A DNA stretch of 64,000 nucleotides from NCBI GenBank assembly GCA_963662175.1, contig OY759225.1:8071107-8135106 (forward strand), read 5' to 3'. Shown here in pieces: positions 43,371-54,214 of the stretch (the stretch's first letter is position 1; every line of letters begins with the position of its first letter). The stretch comes from Aradus depressus (taxonomy: Eukaryota; Arthropoda; Insecta; Hemiptera; Aradidae). A model generated the notes under the pieces. It had not been told where the DNA came from and did no database searches. It saw only the letters and a program-made list of their open reading frames with translations. The translations under genes were made by a program, and so were the position numbers.

Positions 43371-45175
43371 GTCTGACTTTGAGTGTGTGTGTGTGTTTCA
43401 TAAAGACGAAATGTTATATGTGTATCCAGAAGGACGCAGTTATTGATTTTCACCTAAATCGGCCTAAATAGGAAGTAGGGGCTTAAAGGAGGTTTAACTA
43501 AAAACCCCTTACAACTGTCGATTTAATTGAATGTATCAACATGAAATTTTATATGTTGATCTAAGCCCCCCATCGACATGCTAGGCCATTAGTGTCAACA
43601 TCGTCGACTGTGGGGTGACATGTTGCGGCTACGATGGTCTTCCCGGTTGGTACTGATTGACTCAGTGAATGGAGAGCAATATATATATATGTATAACATT
43701 TCATTAATATTCGAACTTCGTATCCGATGAAACAAAAATACTCCCACAATGTCCTGAAATAGCTTTTATTATATATTATTCTATTATAATCGTCTCGACT
43801 CATTCAAAACAGATTATATATATATTATTTAATTATTATTGAATTATTGTATCGGATCAAACAGAAAAAAAAATCATTTTGACCATGTATTGGACTTATA
43901 TTATATGCTTTAATTAATTAATTATATATAAATATACCTATATAAAAATATATTATTTTTATTTTATTAATCTTTCCAAACTTGATTTTTTTTTTCAATT
44001 TTTTCTTGTTTTCTACGCTTACGTAGAAAATATAAGAAAAAATTGAAACATTTGTTTAAATTTCATTGTCTTGACATCTTGACAATGTTCCTAAAAATCC
44101 ACTAACATTCGCATTAATAATGATTTAGTTTTGTACGTATCCTTCGATATACATATAATGAAAAGCTTGAGTTCACTGTATAGATATATAAATTAGATGA
44201 ATTATATTTATATATAAAAGAAAACTGTTAGTATAAAATATTAGTCGTGTGGTCAATGCCCACACGTTGAAGCGTTTTGATTTATCAATTTGTTTTTCTT
44301 TATTTTTTTGTCGTTTTAAATGCTTTGGATAATAGCGAAAGGCTATCTACAGGTTGCCATCCTGTTCTAAATGATCATCAGTAGCTAGCTTTTATTTGAT
44401 TTCAAAAAAGATTCGATCGATTAAAATGCAACTTTGAATTTTTACTCACTTTTTATTGTGAAACTTTTAGAAAAGTGGGAACATTCTCACAGGAATATAT
44501 GTATGAAGCGAGATGTTATGTTGAAACTAGAATGAAAATTGAATTGACCAATACATATGGCGGCACAAATATATTTAGTTTTCGAATTGAACCTAGTGGT
44601 GCGCTGGTGTCGTCATGTCCCAATATCGATCATTGTTCTTAGGGTTCACCAGTAAAGGCCCTTTCCGTCGTTACTGCACTGTGTCAATTGTGTAACTTAA
44701 TTCATTTTTTCCTTAGCAAAATACGCCCAAAATTTAAATATTATTTAAAAAAACGGATACCTATCCTCCAGTCTTCACACTATTCAACTATTTCGCTTGA
44801 TATTCTAGAATAATGTAAGTATTTTGTTTCTTTTTTTTTTTTTCTTTTTTTGGTATTCTATGTGTTATAGTGTGAGGGTGTGTCTATGTGTGTATTCTTA
44901 CTGAAAAATGCTAACCACTTTTCATTAAAGCCCATTCAAAAAACTCCGTATCTCCACTAAAATGTTAACCCGCAAAGCAAGAAACCATTCCATTTTCTAC
45001 CCCCCACTCCACAAGGCAGGATCATTCATAAAATAGATTCTAATAGAAATTCTTCAGTAGTGTCCAACTTATATATTGAATACATAAATAATATGAGGGA
45101 AAATAAAGGATTTTATTTTTAAAATTACATCTAGACGGTAGAACTAGTCTGACGGCCTCACCAATAAAAATCAAT
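43371..45175. other. AT-rich interval, no confirmed gene
   Basis: 43420-43560 has another piece of repeat Z. The region 44580-44815 is less AT-rich and ends in a consensus splice donor AAT|GTAAGT at 44815 (see findings), but nothing proves an exon. The rest is AT-rich and unassigned. Confidence 0.4.
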
Positions 45176-45179
45176 AACA

Positions 45180-46300
45180 TCTCTAGCCTTCCTCTTACTT
45201 AGCTCTAAATTCACTTTCAACCTATTTTATACTTATAATTTAATTGTTCATTAAATATTTGAGATTTCCTACATTAAAGAATCATTTACCTTAAGTTAAT
45301 GAAATCTAAATAACCACTTTAACAGTTTGAAAAAAATATATATATATAACTGTTAAGAATTCTACATACTTAGCTCAAAATTCATTTGCAACCTACTTTA
45401 TACTTATAATATAATTGTTCATTAAATATTTGAGATTTCCTGCATTGAAGAATAATTTACCTTAAGATAATGAAGCCTAAATAACCACTTTAACAGTTTG
45501 AAAAAAAAAATATATATAACTGTTAAGAATTCTACATACTTAGCTCAAAATTCATTTGCAACCTACTTTATACTTATAATATAATTGTTCATTAAATATT
45601 TGAGATTTCCTGCATTGAAGAATAATTTACCTTAAGATAATGAAGCCTAAATAACCACTTTAACAGTTTGAAAAAAAAAATATATATATAACTGTTAAGA
45701 ATTCTACATACTTAGCTCAAAATTCATTTGCAATCTACTTTATACTTATAATATAATTGTTCATTAAATATTTGAGATTTCCTGCATTAATGGGTCATTT
45801 ATCTTAAGACAATGAACCCTAAATAACCGTTTTAACAGTTTTTAATAAAAATATTTATATATAACTGTTGAGAATTCTACATAATTAGCTAAAAATTCAT
45901 TTGCAACCTATTTTATACTTAAAATTGAATTATTCATTAAATATTTGAGATTTACTGCATTAATGGATCATTTATCTCAAGTTAATGAAGCTTAAAAATC
46001 ATTTGTAATGTTTATGAAAAAAATTAATTATTACTATTATGAATCCATTTATTTAACTCTAAATTCACTTGCAACCTATTTTATACTTATAATTGAATTG
46101 TTCATTATATATTAACGATTTTCTGCAATAAATGGATCATTTACTTTTAGTTGGTTAACCCTAAATAACAATTTTAATGATTATGAAAAAAATATATAAC
46201 TATTAACAATTGCTTAGCTCTAAACCCACTTGCAACCTATTTTATATCTACAATTGCACTTTTTATTGAATATATTGCTAATTTCATGAAATAAAGATAT
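45180..46300 (+). repeat. ~170-bp satellite-like array, about 6.5 copies
   Basis: CTTAGCTC followed by AAATTCA(T/C)TTGCAACCTA starts units at about 45195, 45371, 45541, 45713, 45885, 46060 and 46215. The central copies are nearly identical and the outer ones progressively diverged. Each good unit has a hairpin TAACAGTT ... AACTGTTA around an A/TA-rich spacer. Confidence 0.9.
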
Positions 46301-46780
46301 TATTTAACTACTTCTAAGTTGAGGAACGCGGACATATTGTGGAATTTGTGATAAATAAGCTTGTTTTATTTAATTATTTAACTAGGCAGTGTTTCACGAT
46401 CTCTATCCCTAAAACATTATAAGAAAATGGACCAATAAAACTTACTATTTTTTAATTTTATTTTCATTTAGTGGATATTGATTGTACTGTGAATATTGGT
46501 CATAAATTTTTCTAGTTACATGTTGGTATTCTTGTATAATAAATGAAAACATATTTTCTTGTTAATACTGCCATGTGAACCATATTCCAATGTTATTGGG
46601 ATTTTTTCTTCATATATAGGACTCGGAAGTTTCTGTCAAACACCATAAACGTTTTCAACAATGGCTATATTTTCCAATCAGCTCCTTTTTGTTCAAAATA
46701 TTATAATTACTCAGTGTAAAGTGAGAAAATATCAATGTTGGAAATTACAGTATAATTTCCTATCAGATGTAATATTATTA
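46301..46780. other. No gene recognised
   Basis: AT-rich flank of the satellite array. The frame 46661-46888 runs into a SINE and is not a gene. Confidence 0.4.
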
Positions 46781-46782
46781 TG

Positions 46783-47062
46783 GCTCATGCCGGGCATTAA
46801 CTACCAGGTAATATCGCCTAGTACCCCTCCCCCGAATTTTCAATTGGAGTCCTTAAATTTTGTCTACCCTAAAGTTTTATTCACCTAAAGTAGAGGTCTT
46901 TAACGAGTACCTGACATCGTACAGGCCTTAAAATTCCATGCCCTTTCCAAGTTTTTTTTGTTTCATTTCCCACATAAAAAAAAAAAAACCTAGTAGCCTC
47001 GGCAGGGTTTTGAACTCGGGATCATGAGCTCAGTTGACCTCTGAGCTACCAGTGCCTTCTGG
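46783..47062 (-). mobile_element. SINE-A, diverged
   Basis: Reverse orientation: GGCTCATGCCGGGCATTAAC, GAGGTCTTTAACGAGTACC, GACATCGTACAGGC, GGGTTTTGAACTCGGG (B-box complement) and GAGCTACCAGTGCCTTC. Several deletions and an A-run are present. Confidence 0.78.
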
Positions 47063-47339
47063 ATATAGTATTGATGTAGGTCAAAAGTTAATAAAAGGTT
47101 ATTTTTATGTCCATTAAATTCATCACGTTATACACTCAAAATATTCATACGTTTTCACAGCATTATCTTTAGTAGGTCAAACTTTTTTTTAAATAATAAA
47201 AGTTTGTGACACTTAAATAGAATTAAAAGTTTTCAATTGTTCCTTCAATATAATATTTTATTTTACATACTCAAGTTCTTATAAATTCCAATGAACAATA
47301 TTTATCCATTAAATAAAGAACTGAATTGCGTTGTCACAT

Positions 47340-47425
47340 CGTCTCACCATGGTTTGCGGGTTCGAATCCCGTCCGGGAGTGAGTTTTATTTCGTAGATAT
47401 ATTTCGTAGCCATAGATGTCGTAAA
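47340..47425 (+). mobile_element. SINE-B fragment
   Basis: GTCTCACCATGGTTTGCGG, GTTCGAATCCCGTCCGGGAG and TTTTATTTCGTAGATA match the SINE-B at 28182-28429. The start and the polyA tail are missing. Confidence 0.85.
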
Positions 47426-47748
47426 TAACTAGGTAAAACATGTCATGTCTAATATACATCGTACGTAAGGCCAAAAAAAAATCATATAGTTTTGACACTA
47501 AAAATTGGAGGAGAATAACGTTTAAAAAACATTTAAGGAAAGCTTAACATTCATTTATTAATTTCTAAGAAAGTATTTCATTCTCTTATTCTTGATGTTT
47601 TGATGATTCCGTATTTACTTAATTTTTTTAAATTCTTTTTATCATTCCTTTTTGTTTCACTATTTCACATATAAGGTTTCCTTGGCTAAAATGTGTATTT
47701 ATTAAAGTGTAATAAACTGAAATGAATTGAATATTTCAAAATAAGACA

Positions 47749-47838
47749 ATCTGAGGTGACAGTGAAAAATCTCAATAGTAACTATTGTCACACTGTAGAC
47801 ACTGTAGACACTGTAGACACTGTCACCTCAGATTGAAC
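47749..47838. repeat. Inverted repeat with 9-bp direct repeats
   Basis: CAATCTGAGGTGACAGTG at the left and CACTGTCACCTCAGATTG at the right are perfect inverse copies. Four steps of CACTGTAGA lie just inside the right arm. Confidence 0.85.
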
Positions 47839-47875
47839 ACTTAGAACTTGTCACCTCACTTAGAACTGTTCTAAG

Positions 47876-48035
47876 TGATCGCCCGACTCTACTATGAGAG
47901 TCTTCAATTTTGCCTACCCTAAATTTAGGTAAACTTTTTAACGAGTATCTGACATGGTACAGGCTCGGGACCATTCCTTAACGTCCCATCCGAAGGACGG
48001 CGTTTCTCAAGGTATTTTTACTTCCCAGACAACGG
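47876..48035 (-). mobile_element. SINE-A middle fragment
   Basis: GCCCGACTCTACTATGAGAG, TTTGCCTACCCTAAATTTAG, GGTACAGGCTCGGGACC and CCATCCGAAGGACGGCGT, reversed. Head and tail are lost. Confidence 0.8.
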
Positions 48036-48279
48036 TCCCCAGATACAAAGGCAGTTATGAGGGATTTAATGTTAAGCCACCCCCTAATCCCACCCCTGTC
48101 TTTGGCCGATTTGGCTGTAAATCAATAGATAGTTTAATCGGCTTTCATTTCACATATGAAATTTCCTGTCAGTACATTCATTACAACGCAGTTATACCTC
48201 CCCTTTTAACACCCTCTCCTCTTCGGCAGATTTGACTGAAAATCAAGAAGTATCGTCTTCAGATGGTTCTGAAAAAAAT

Positions 48280-48690
48280 TAGAATAAATTTTATTCTGGG
48301 ACCGAGGTTCCCTATGAATAAATACATGAAAGTCACTGAACAGAGCAACAAATACAAATAAAATATCAGTAATGAGATAAAAGTGCTGCAGTGGATAGAA
48401 ACAAGAACAAAATGAATATAAAAAAATGAGAAAATAAAATAAAATAATATTTTATAATTACCTATGTTATTTTTATTTTATTGTATTAAATAATATTTCA
48501 TTATTACCTATTTTATTTTTATTTAATTGTATTTTCTTATTTATTTATATTAATTTTGTTCTTGTTTCTATCCACTGTAGCACTGTTATCTCATTACTGA
48601 TATTTTATTTGTATTTGTTGCTCTGTTCAGTGACTTTCATGTATTTATTCTTAGGGGACCTCGGTCCCAGAGTAAAATTATTATGTAAAA
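48280..48690. mobile_element. Two LINE 3' ends in inverted orientation
   Basis: Left half (minus) and right half (plus) are near-perfect inverse copies: GGGACCGAGGTTCCCTATG, GTCACTGAACAGAGCAAC and GATAGAAACAAGAAC against their complements. Each ends in the GGGGACCTCGGTCCC hairpin and AATAAA-like sequence. They belong to the family at 21160-21440 and 38372-38650. The spacer is AT-rich. Confidence 0.8.
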
Positions 48691-49194
48691 AAATAAATTA
48701 ATAAAATAATTATACAAAAGTAATTAAATTAATAGCGTCATTATGAAGAAATAAATATATAGAAGAAGATAAAATAAATTTTTAAAAAATATATGAAAAT
48801 CAAGATTATGGAGGAGGAGGAAATCTCTGGCCGGGGTGTAAAAGCACATAAGTTAAAAATTTGCGGTTACCGGATTATTGCGATACATAAGTCAAAACTA
48901 GTATAATTTTATTTTGGCTTTAACGACATAAGTCATATTAGCAGTGCTTCTGAAATAATGAGAGGTTCCTGATAACCAAGTAAAAATGTTATATTTTCTT
49001 GTTCGTGTATAACCTATTTCCTTTTATTCTGAAAAATGATAAAAGTTGACTTATGTGTTTTTACACCCCTGCCAGAGAAATCTAGCCCAGACTTGCAATA
49101 CAATTAATTTAAGAAAAACTGATGAAAAAAAATAATAAAATAAAAAGATGAAGATGAAGAAATGAATAAAATTATTAAGAAAAAAAAAATGCTG

Positions 49195-49440
49195 TTAGGA
49201 GCGGGGAAGTATTCTGGATACACATATAAAATTTCGTATCGATACATTCATTCTGTCAGGAGTTAACATGTTCACAACAAAAAAATACAGATAGAAATGT
49301 TTTTTTTTTTTTCTGGTTTTCTTTTTGGAATCAGGAGATGGGAAAATGTGTAATTCCTTTGAAAACTCAGCATCGAATTTCTGACCAATTACATAACTTC
49401 CCCAATACTATGTATAGGTGGGGAAATACTAAAGTAAAAG
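49195..49440 (+). repeat. Dispersed repeat Z, end copy
   Basis: TTTCGTATCGATACATTCATT, a GTTCACAACAAAAAAATACAG segment, CAATTACATAACTTCC and ACTATGTATAGGTGGGG are in family order (the first motif trimmed by one base in comparison). 48050-48260 holds the related GGCCGATTTGGCTG unit. Confidence 0.55.
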
Positions 49441-49673
49441 AAACAGGATAGAGAGTCGGGTCAGTCGATTATGTGTAGTTTAAGTCTATATTCTACAAAG
49501 AGTATATCATGTTAATTATTTCGGTTGAATTAATAATGTTTTTGGAGAAATAATCTTGTTTCAATGAACCTCTACACTCGGTTCTTAGTATATTGTTTTG
49601 GGTTGTAAATGAATTTTAGCCAGTAAACTTACTGGAAAAGATTATGTTTACTGCAATCTTATCATATGCTATC

Positions 49674-49976
49674 ATTTAGATCTCAGATGTAGCGTGCTGG
49701 CCTACTTAGTTCTCAATTAGGCGGTTTCGAATCCCGGCCAAGGCCTTCAGGTTTTTATCTGGGAGGTTAAAAAAATTGAGTACTCCGTCCTTCGGAGGAA
49801 CAATAAGCGATGTTTCAGAGCCTGTACGATGTCAGGAACTCGTTAATGACCTCTACCCTAGATGAATATGTCTAGGTAGGCAACACTAGGTAAGACTCAT
49901 GTCCACCAGAGTGATGAAAGATCGCTCTGGAAGTAGGCGATATGACCTCGTAGTTAAAGTGCGGACATGAATGACT
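49674..49976 (+). mobile_element. SINE-A variant
   Basis: The head is divergent (TCAGATGTAGCGTGCTGGCC) with B box GGTTTCGAATCCCGGCC. The body has TCCGTCCTTCGGAGG, TGTACGATGTCAGG and GGCGATATGACCTCGTAG, ending in GCGGACATGAATGA. The different head resembles that at 29222, so a sub-lineage may exist. Confidence 0.8.
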
Positions 49977-50081
49977 TATTTTGATATACTAAATTATTGG
50001 GAAAGGAACAGAAATGGATCTAATATAGATTTTAGAATTGATTTGTTTTTAATAGTGTTCAAAATAACAATAAGAATAGAT

Positions 50082-50144
50082 AGGGCGCCGGTAGCTTAGT
50101 GGTACGCGTGCTTGCTTAATGGTCGCGGGTTCGATTTTTTTTTT
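50082..50144 (+). mobile_element. SINE-A head only
   Basis: GGGCGCCGGTAGCTTAGTGG to GTCGCGGGTTCGA, then a T-run of about 22. The rest of the SINE is absent. It lies ~110 bases upstream of the nSyb exon acceptor. Confidence 0.85.
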
Positions 50145-50253
50145 TTTTTTTTTTTTGTTAAGAGCTCTCACGATTGACGGGGTGGGTGTGTGTTGTTGCA
50201 CATGTGCAAGATGCATCTGAAAATGTTAATAATAATAAATGTTCTGTTTGCAG

Positions 50254-50368
50254 GTCGACAGAGACGTCTAGCCTGACGACGGACGATGGGATAGTCGGAG
50301 GTCCGAGAACACCGCAACAGATCGCAGCACAGAAGCGGTTACAGCAGACACAAGCACAGGTCGATGAG
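50254..50368 (+). CDS. nSyb: Neuronal synaptobrevin (VAMP2 type), exon with linker and SNARE start
   Basis: The exon follows TTCTGTTTGCAG and ends at the donor GAG|GTGAAT. It begins with the last base of a codon and ends in phase 0. It encodes 38 residues, including STETSSLTTDD, GIVGGPRTPQQIAAQ and KRLQQTQAQVDE. The last part is the invariant start of the synaptobrevin R-SNARE motif. Synaptobrevin is the vesicle SNARE that pairs with syntaxin and SNAP-25 for neurotransmitter release. The preceding Ser/Thr-rich linker is variable between species. An in-frame ATG exists upstream at 50174, but it lies across the acceptor in apparent intron, so I do not use it. The true start exon was not found. 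Confidence 0.95.
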
Positions 50369-51237
50369 GTGAATACAACACAGACATATTTTGTTCCAAT
50401 TATTGACAATGTCAATTACTTGTTAAACATTGATAAATTACATTTTTTTTCCTCACTGTAATATAACGATCTAATCTACGTAATACAACATAACTATAAA
50501 TCATGATCATATGAGGAACAAATATAACAAATGAGACTCTTCTTGGTCAGCATCACCGCTCCTCAGGTCACGCGGCCAACGACGATTTAATCGTCAAGGA
50601 GGGTTACCCGGCAAGGATCGAACCGACATTGGTTCCATTAGTGTGTTCGGGTGATGTGTGAAATTGTATTACAAATTTGTATATTGTTTTTGTGTGACAG
50701 TGTAAAAAATATATTTTAGATCGTGATGTAATGTCATGTTTGATACGTAGTACGGAAAATGTGTGATTGTTCGAGACATTTTATTTTGAATGGTTTAAAT
50801 TATTTTGGTGTGAAAGAGCTTTGTCCAGTACGCAATATGTGGTTGAAACGAAGTTGAGCTGGCAGGTCTAGTCTAGTAGTCCTTCGTCGTTACATTTTCT
50901 GTCGAGTCTGTATAACGTGTTTGTTCTAAGTCAATCGTTTGTCAAGGTAGATTCTTAAGTATCGTATTTCTTTGCCCAGTTTAAGAGATAATTCATACAG
51001 TTGGGCAACCACCACGCCTCAAGGCGAACATAACATGAATCCATTTTTTCTCTTATTTTTAACTTCCACAGTTTTTATTTTTTAATAACTAAAACATTAT
51101 TTTAATTTTCTTTTCTTTAGTTGCAGTTATTTTTGTCCCACTTTATATAAACTTACTTTTTCTATATAAACGTTTCGAGCTACAAGCCCATCCTCCATAA
51201 AATTTAAAACAGCATTCATACAGTAATTATTTTGATG

Positions 51238-51375
51238 CAATTACAGTTTTAAATAACAATAATTATATAGCTGCAGTTACAGTTTTAAATAACAATAATT
51301 ATATAGCTGCAATTACAGTTTTAAATAACAATAATTATATAGCTGCAGTTACAGTTTTAAATAACAATAACTCAT
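51238..51375 (+). repeat. 36-bp tandem repeat, four copies
   Basis: The unit is GCTGCAGTTACAGTTTTAAA plus TAACAATAATTATATA. A later unit at 51490-51525 is separated by a ~105-base insertion ending in an A-run (51376-51478), which seems flanked by TAACAATAA. A short retroposed piece probably landed in the array. Confidence 0.88.
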
Positions 51376-51539
51376 CAATTGATCAAGTGTTTTTTATTTC
51401 TTTACTTCTCTTATGTTAATATTTTCTTATTGTGTTCTGACAGTTAAAAATTGTCAAATAAATCGTGGAAAAAAAAAATAACAATAATGATATTGGTGCA
51501 ATTACAGTTTTAAACAACAATAATCTTATGGAACTTATA

Positions 51540-52190
51540 CCATTCCTCTGTGACCACATAAGGACCAAAAAACCATAAAAGTAAACGAAGAATTATTCCA
51601 CGATTATGAGTCTCAGAAACAACTCATTTAAATTGTACAAATTACCCAGCTAAATTTCAGCTTGACTCTGTTTGTCCACTTTGTAACAGTGATAATGATA
51701 ACATACTTCATCTTCTCATATCTTGCCCAATGTTAAACCAATACAGAAACAAATTTATCAATAAATATATTTCACACTATAATGCAATCTCCGATAAAAT
51801 AATTAATTTGTTAAGTATTTAATGGCGATAACGATGAAAAAATCAATAATATATTTATTTTCGTAACTAATAGTTTAAAATTTAGAAAAACGTATGATTT
51901 GCCCTCTCGTTTACCTTATACATTTCAATATAACACATTTCCCAACAGTTGGTATTTTTCTTCTATTAACTTCGGCCCATATTTATAATGTTGTGTCTTC
52001 CAAAACTAATTTTTTGTTTAATTAAGTTTGTTATATTTTCTATTTTTAATTATAAGTTGTATTGATATATAAACTTTTATATATTATGTTATACATATAT
52101 AAAATGTATTAAACTTATGTATGAACTAGTAATGTCAACCCTTGCTATGAGATTTGTATCTCTATAAGCAATAAAGTTTCATTTCATTTC
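51540..52190 (+). pseudogene. LINE C-terminal zinc-knuckle region and 3' end
   Basis: The frame near 51660-51825 reads DSVCPLCNSDNDNILHLLIS then CPMLNQYRNKF. This gives CX2C...HX4-5C, the zinc knuckle that closes ORF2 in several LINE clades. The next part, INNIFIFVTNSLKFRKTYDL, is in another frame, so it is broken. The 3' end has hairpin GAGATTTGTATCTC and AATAAAGTTTCATTTCATTT. The clade is uncertain. Confidence 0.65.
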
Positions 52191-52199
52191 ACGTAAGGA

Positions 52200-53332
52200 C
52201 CAACAATATGGACATTTAAACGTTACTGTAAGAAGGACAATATATTTGTTCTTCTTTTTTTAGTATTAGAATAGCAATATATCAATAAAATGAATATATA
52301 TATATGCCAAATTACTCATTGCAAAGTTGATATATAGTGATCCGGTGGTGCCATCTCTTGTCCCTAGGCCTCGTCGGATAGCTCACTGGGTCCCTGGGAG
52401 ACCTGCGATGTCTCTCATGAGTTCTTCTTGGCTTTTATCGGCCGGGAAAGGAAATTAATTATTCAATTTTTTTAATTATGGCCAATATGCATATTATGGA
52501 GCCAAGCGAGAAAAAAAAAACAATAACGATTCATTTTATTTATGTTAACCAACCTGAGTTTTGTTTCTCTATTGATAATAATTGTTATTGTCCCTCGTCT
52601 CTTCCACATTTGTCACCACTTCTTATGAATATGTTATCAGGTCACGTGGTGTTTAATTGACCAATTTTTAGTATTGACTACCATATGAAATATAAATGTT
52701 ATAAATGTTTTATTTTGTCATAAAAGTTTTGATAACGCTTGAATAATGTCGAAACGTTAATTAAAATATTATAAATATATTTTGGGGAAACAGAAGACCA
52801 ATTTGTTGATTGTTTCAAACCATCTTCATCAATTAAAAATCAATTTAATTTTTTTTCATCTTCTTGATCTATATATCATGGAGATGTCTTTAATTCTGTC
52901 CGGAAAGTGTTGTTTATCTTTCACTTTACTTCGTTGTTTTCCTTCATTTTCTCATCTTAGTATTCTGGATACTTTCATTGTTTATTTTGTCTTATAACTT
53001 GTTGTGTGGGAGCATATGTGTATATACACATAATATATTTTTTTTCTCTTCTGGATTCCTTTGTAATTATTTAGTTTTTCATTCGGGCGATGATAACCAT
53101 ATCAGTTTTTCGCCCAAAAATCACAATCTCTCTTTCTCTCTCTAAGATATGTTTATTGTTATTGTAGATTTTTTTTATTAATTATTTCATTTTTAATTGG
53201 TCCTAGTTTTTTTTATTGCATAGGAATTAATAGCAACCCGAAATGGAGAAATAAATGTATATAAAGTGGAAGAAAAATAGCTGCAACTATAGTATAGAAG
53301 ACTACTATAAATCCTTATCACTATAAATATAT
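52200..53332. other. Intronic sequence, no gene
   Basis: A GC-richer patch at 52340-52450 contains GATAGCTCACTGGG, which looks like a pol III A box, but no B box follows. 52705-52830 is similar to 63640-63745 (AAAGTTTTGATAA, GAAACGTTAAT or GAAACGTCAAT, ATATATTTTG). Otherwise AT-rich. Confidence 0.4.
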
Positions 53333-54214
53333 TGTAACGCTTGATTATTTACGCTACTTGATATTCTAATTTAAATTTATATTAATAATAGTTATATACA
53401 ATAACGATTATTAGAGGACCGGGTTATGTATGATTTATAAATAAAAATAATTACTTTAAAATAATTTGTTACATTTTTCTTTTATTTTAAATTTCATCAT
53501 GACATTTTTTTATGGGTTAGTATCACATAAATTTTACAGACATATAGATTTTTCTTTGTAAACACAACATTCAACTAAACCTGCGGGACAGCTTTCTTTT
53601 CTTCTATTGTGCTGGTGGGTAAAATGATGTTTCCATCGTGGCACGTTGAATATGGGGTATCGCAACTGCGACCACGTCCTCTCCTCTCTTCTGGATTCCA
53701 AGTATTTCAGCTACTCTTCCTTCTTATCACAGCCTTTAAGAAATCACTTACATTTTCTACCAGTCACCACACTCACTTTCACTGAACCATCTCTCTCTGC
53801 ACAGTTCTCTCTTACATCTCACCACCTACTACCTACTCTGAACAGAGCTGATACACGACTCCTTCCACGAGGGGACAGCCCACTTCTCTCTCGTTTTGGA
53901 TTCCGCACTGTCATTGGCCACAATTTTTACAGCCTTTAACACTAAACATCTGGGTTTTTTTATAACACTTTCATATTCCCGTATACAATCCTAATTGCTT
54001 ACATTTATTGTTAACTAATTATTAGCCTAACATTTAATTTTATGACATAATTGAAATAAATGATTTGATATATTTTGAAACTATATCGACCCTGGTACAA
54101 ATCGATTTGATAACCCCTAGTAACCTTCCTTAGGTCTACTAAACTGATTATATTTACGTATCTTATTTTCCATTTCTTAAATATTACATGTAATGGACAA
54201 TATAGAACATTACA
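53333..54214 (-). repeat. 3' LTR (element on minus strand)
   Basis: 882 bases, equivalent to 57499-58380. I noted only three mismatches between the two: two within the first ten bases and one at GGGACAG/GGGACAT. The frame 53646-53939, identical in the other LTR, is LTR sequence and not a gene. Confidence 0.92.

Noticed and set aside
50174..50461. ATG at 50174 as the start of nSyb
   Set aside because: The 26 residues before the linker are unlike any synaptobrevin N-terminus, and a good acceptor (TTCTGTTTGCAG) separates them from the conserved part. The frame also runs past a good donor at the end.
53646..53939. 97-residue frame found identically at 57812-58105
   Set aside because: The identity is explained by the two LTRs. 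The frame runs antisense to the element and has no known domain.
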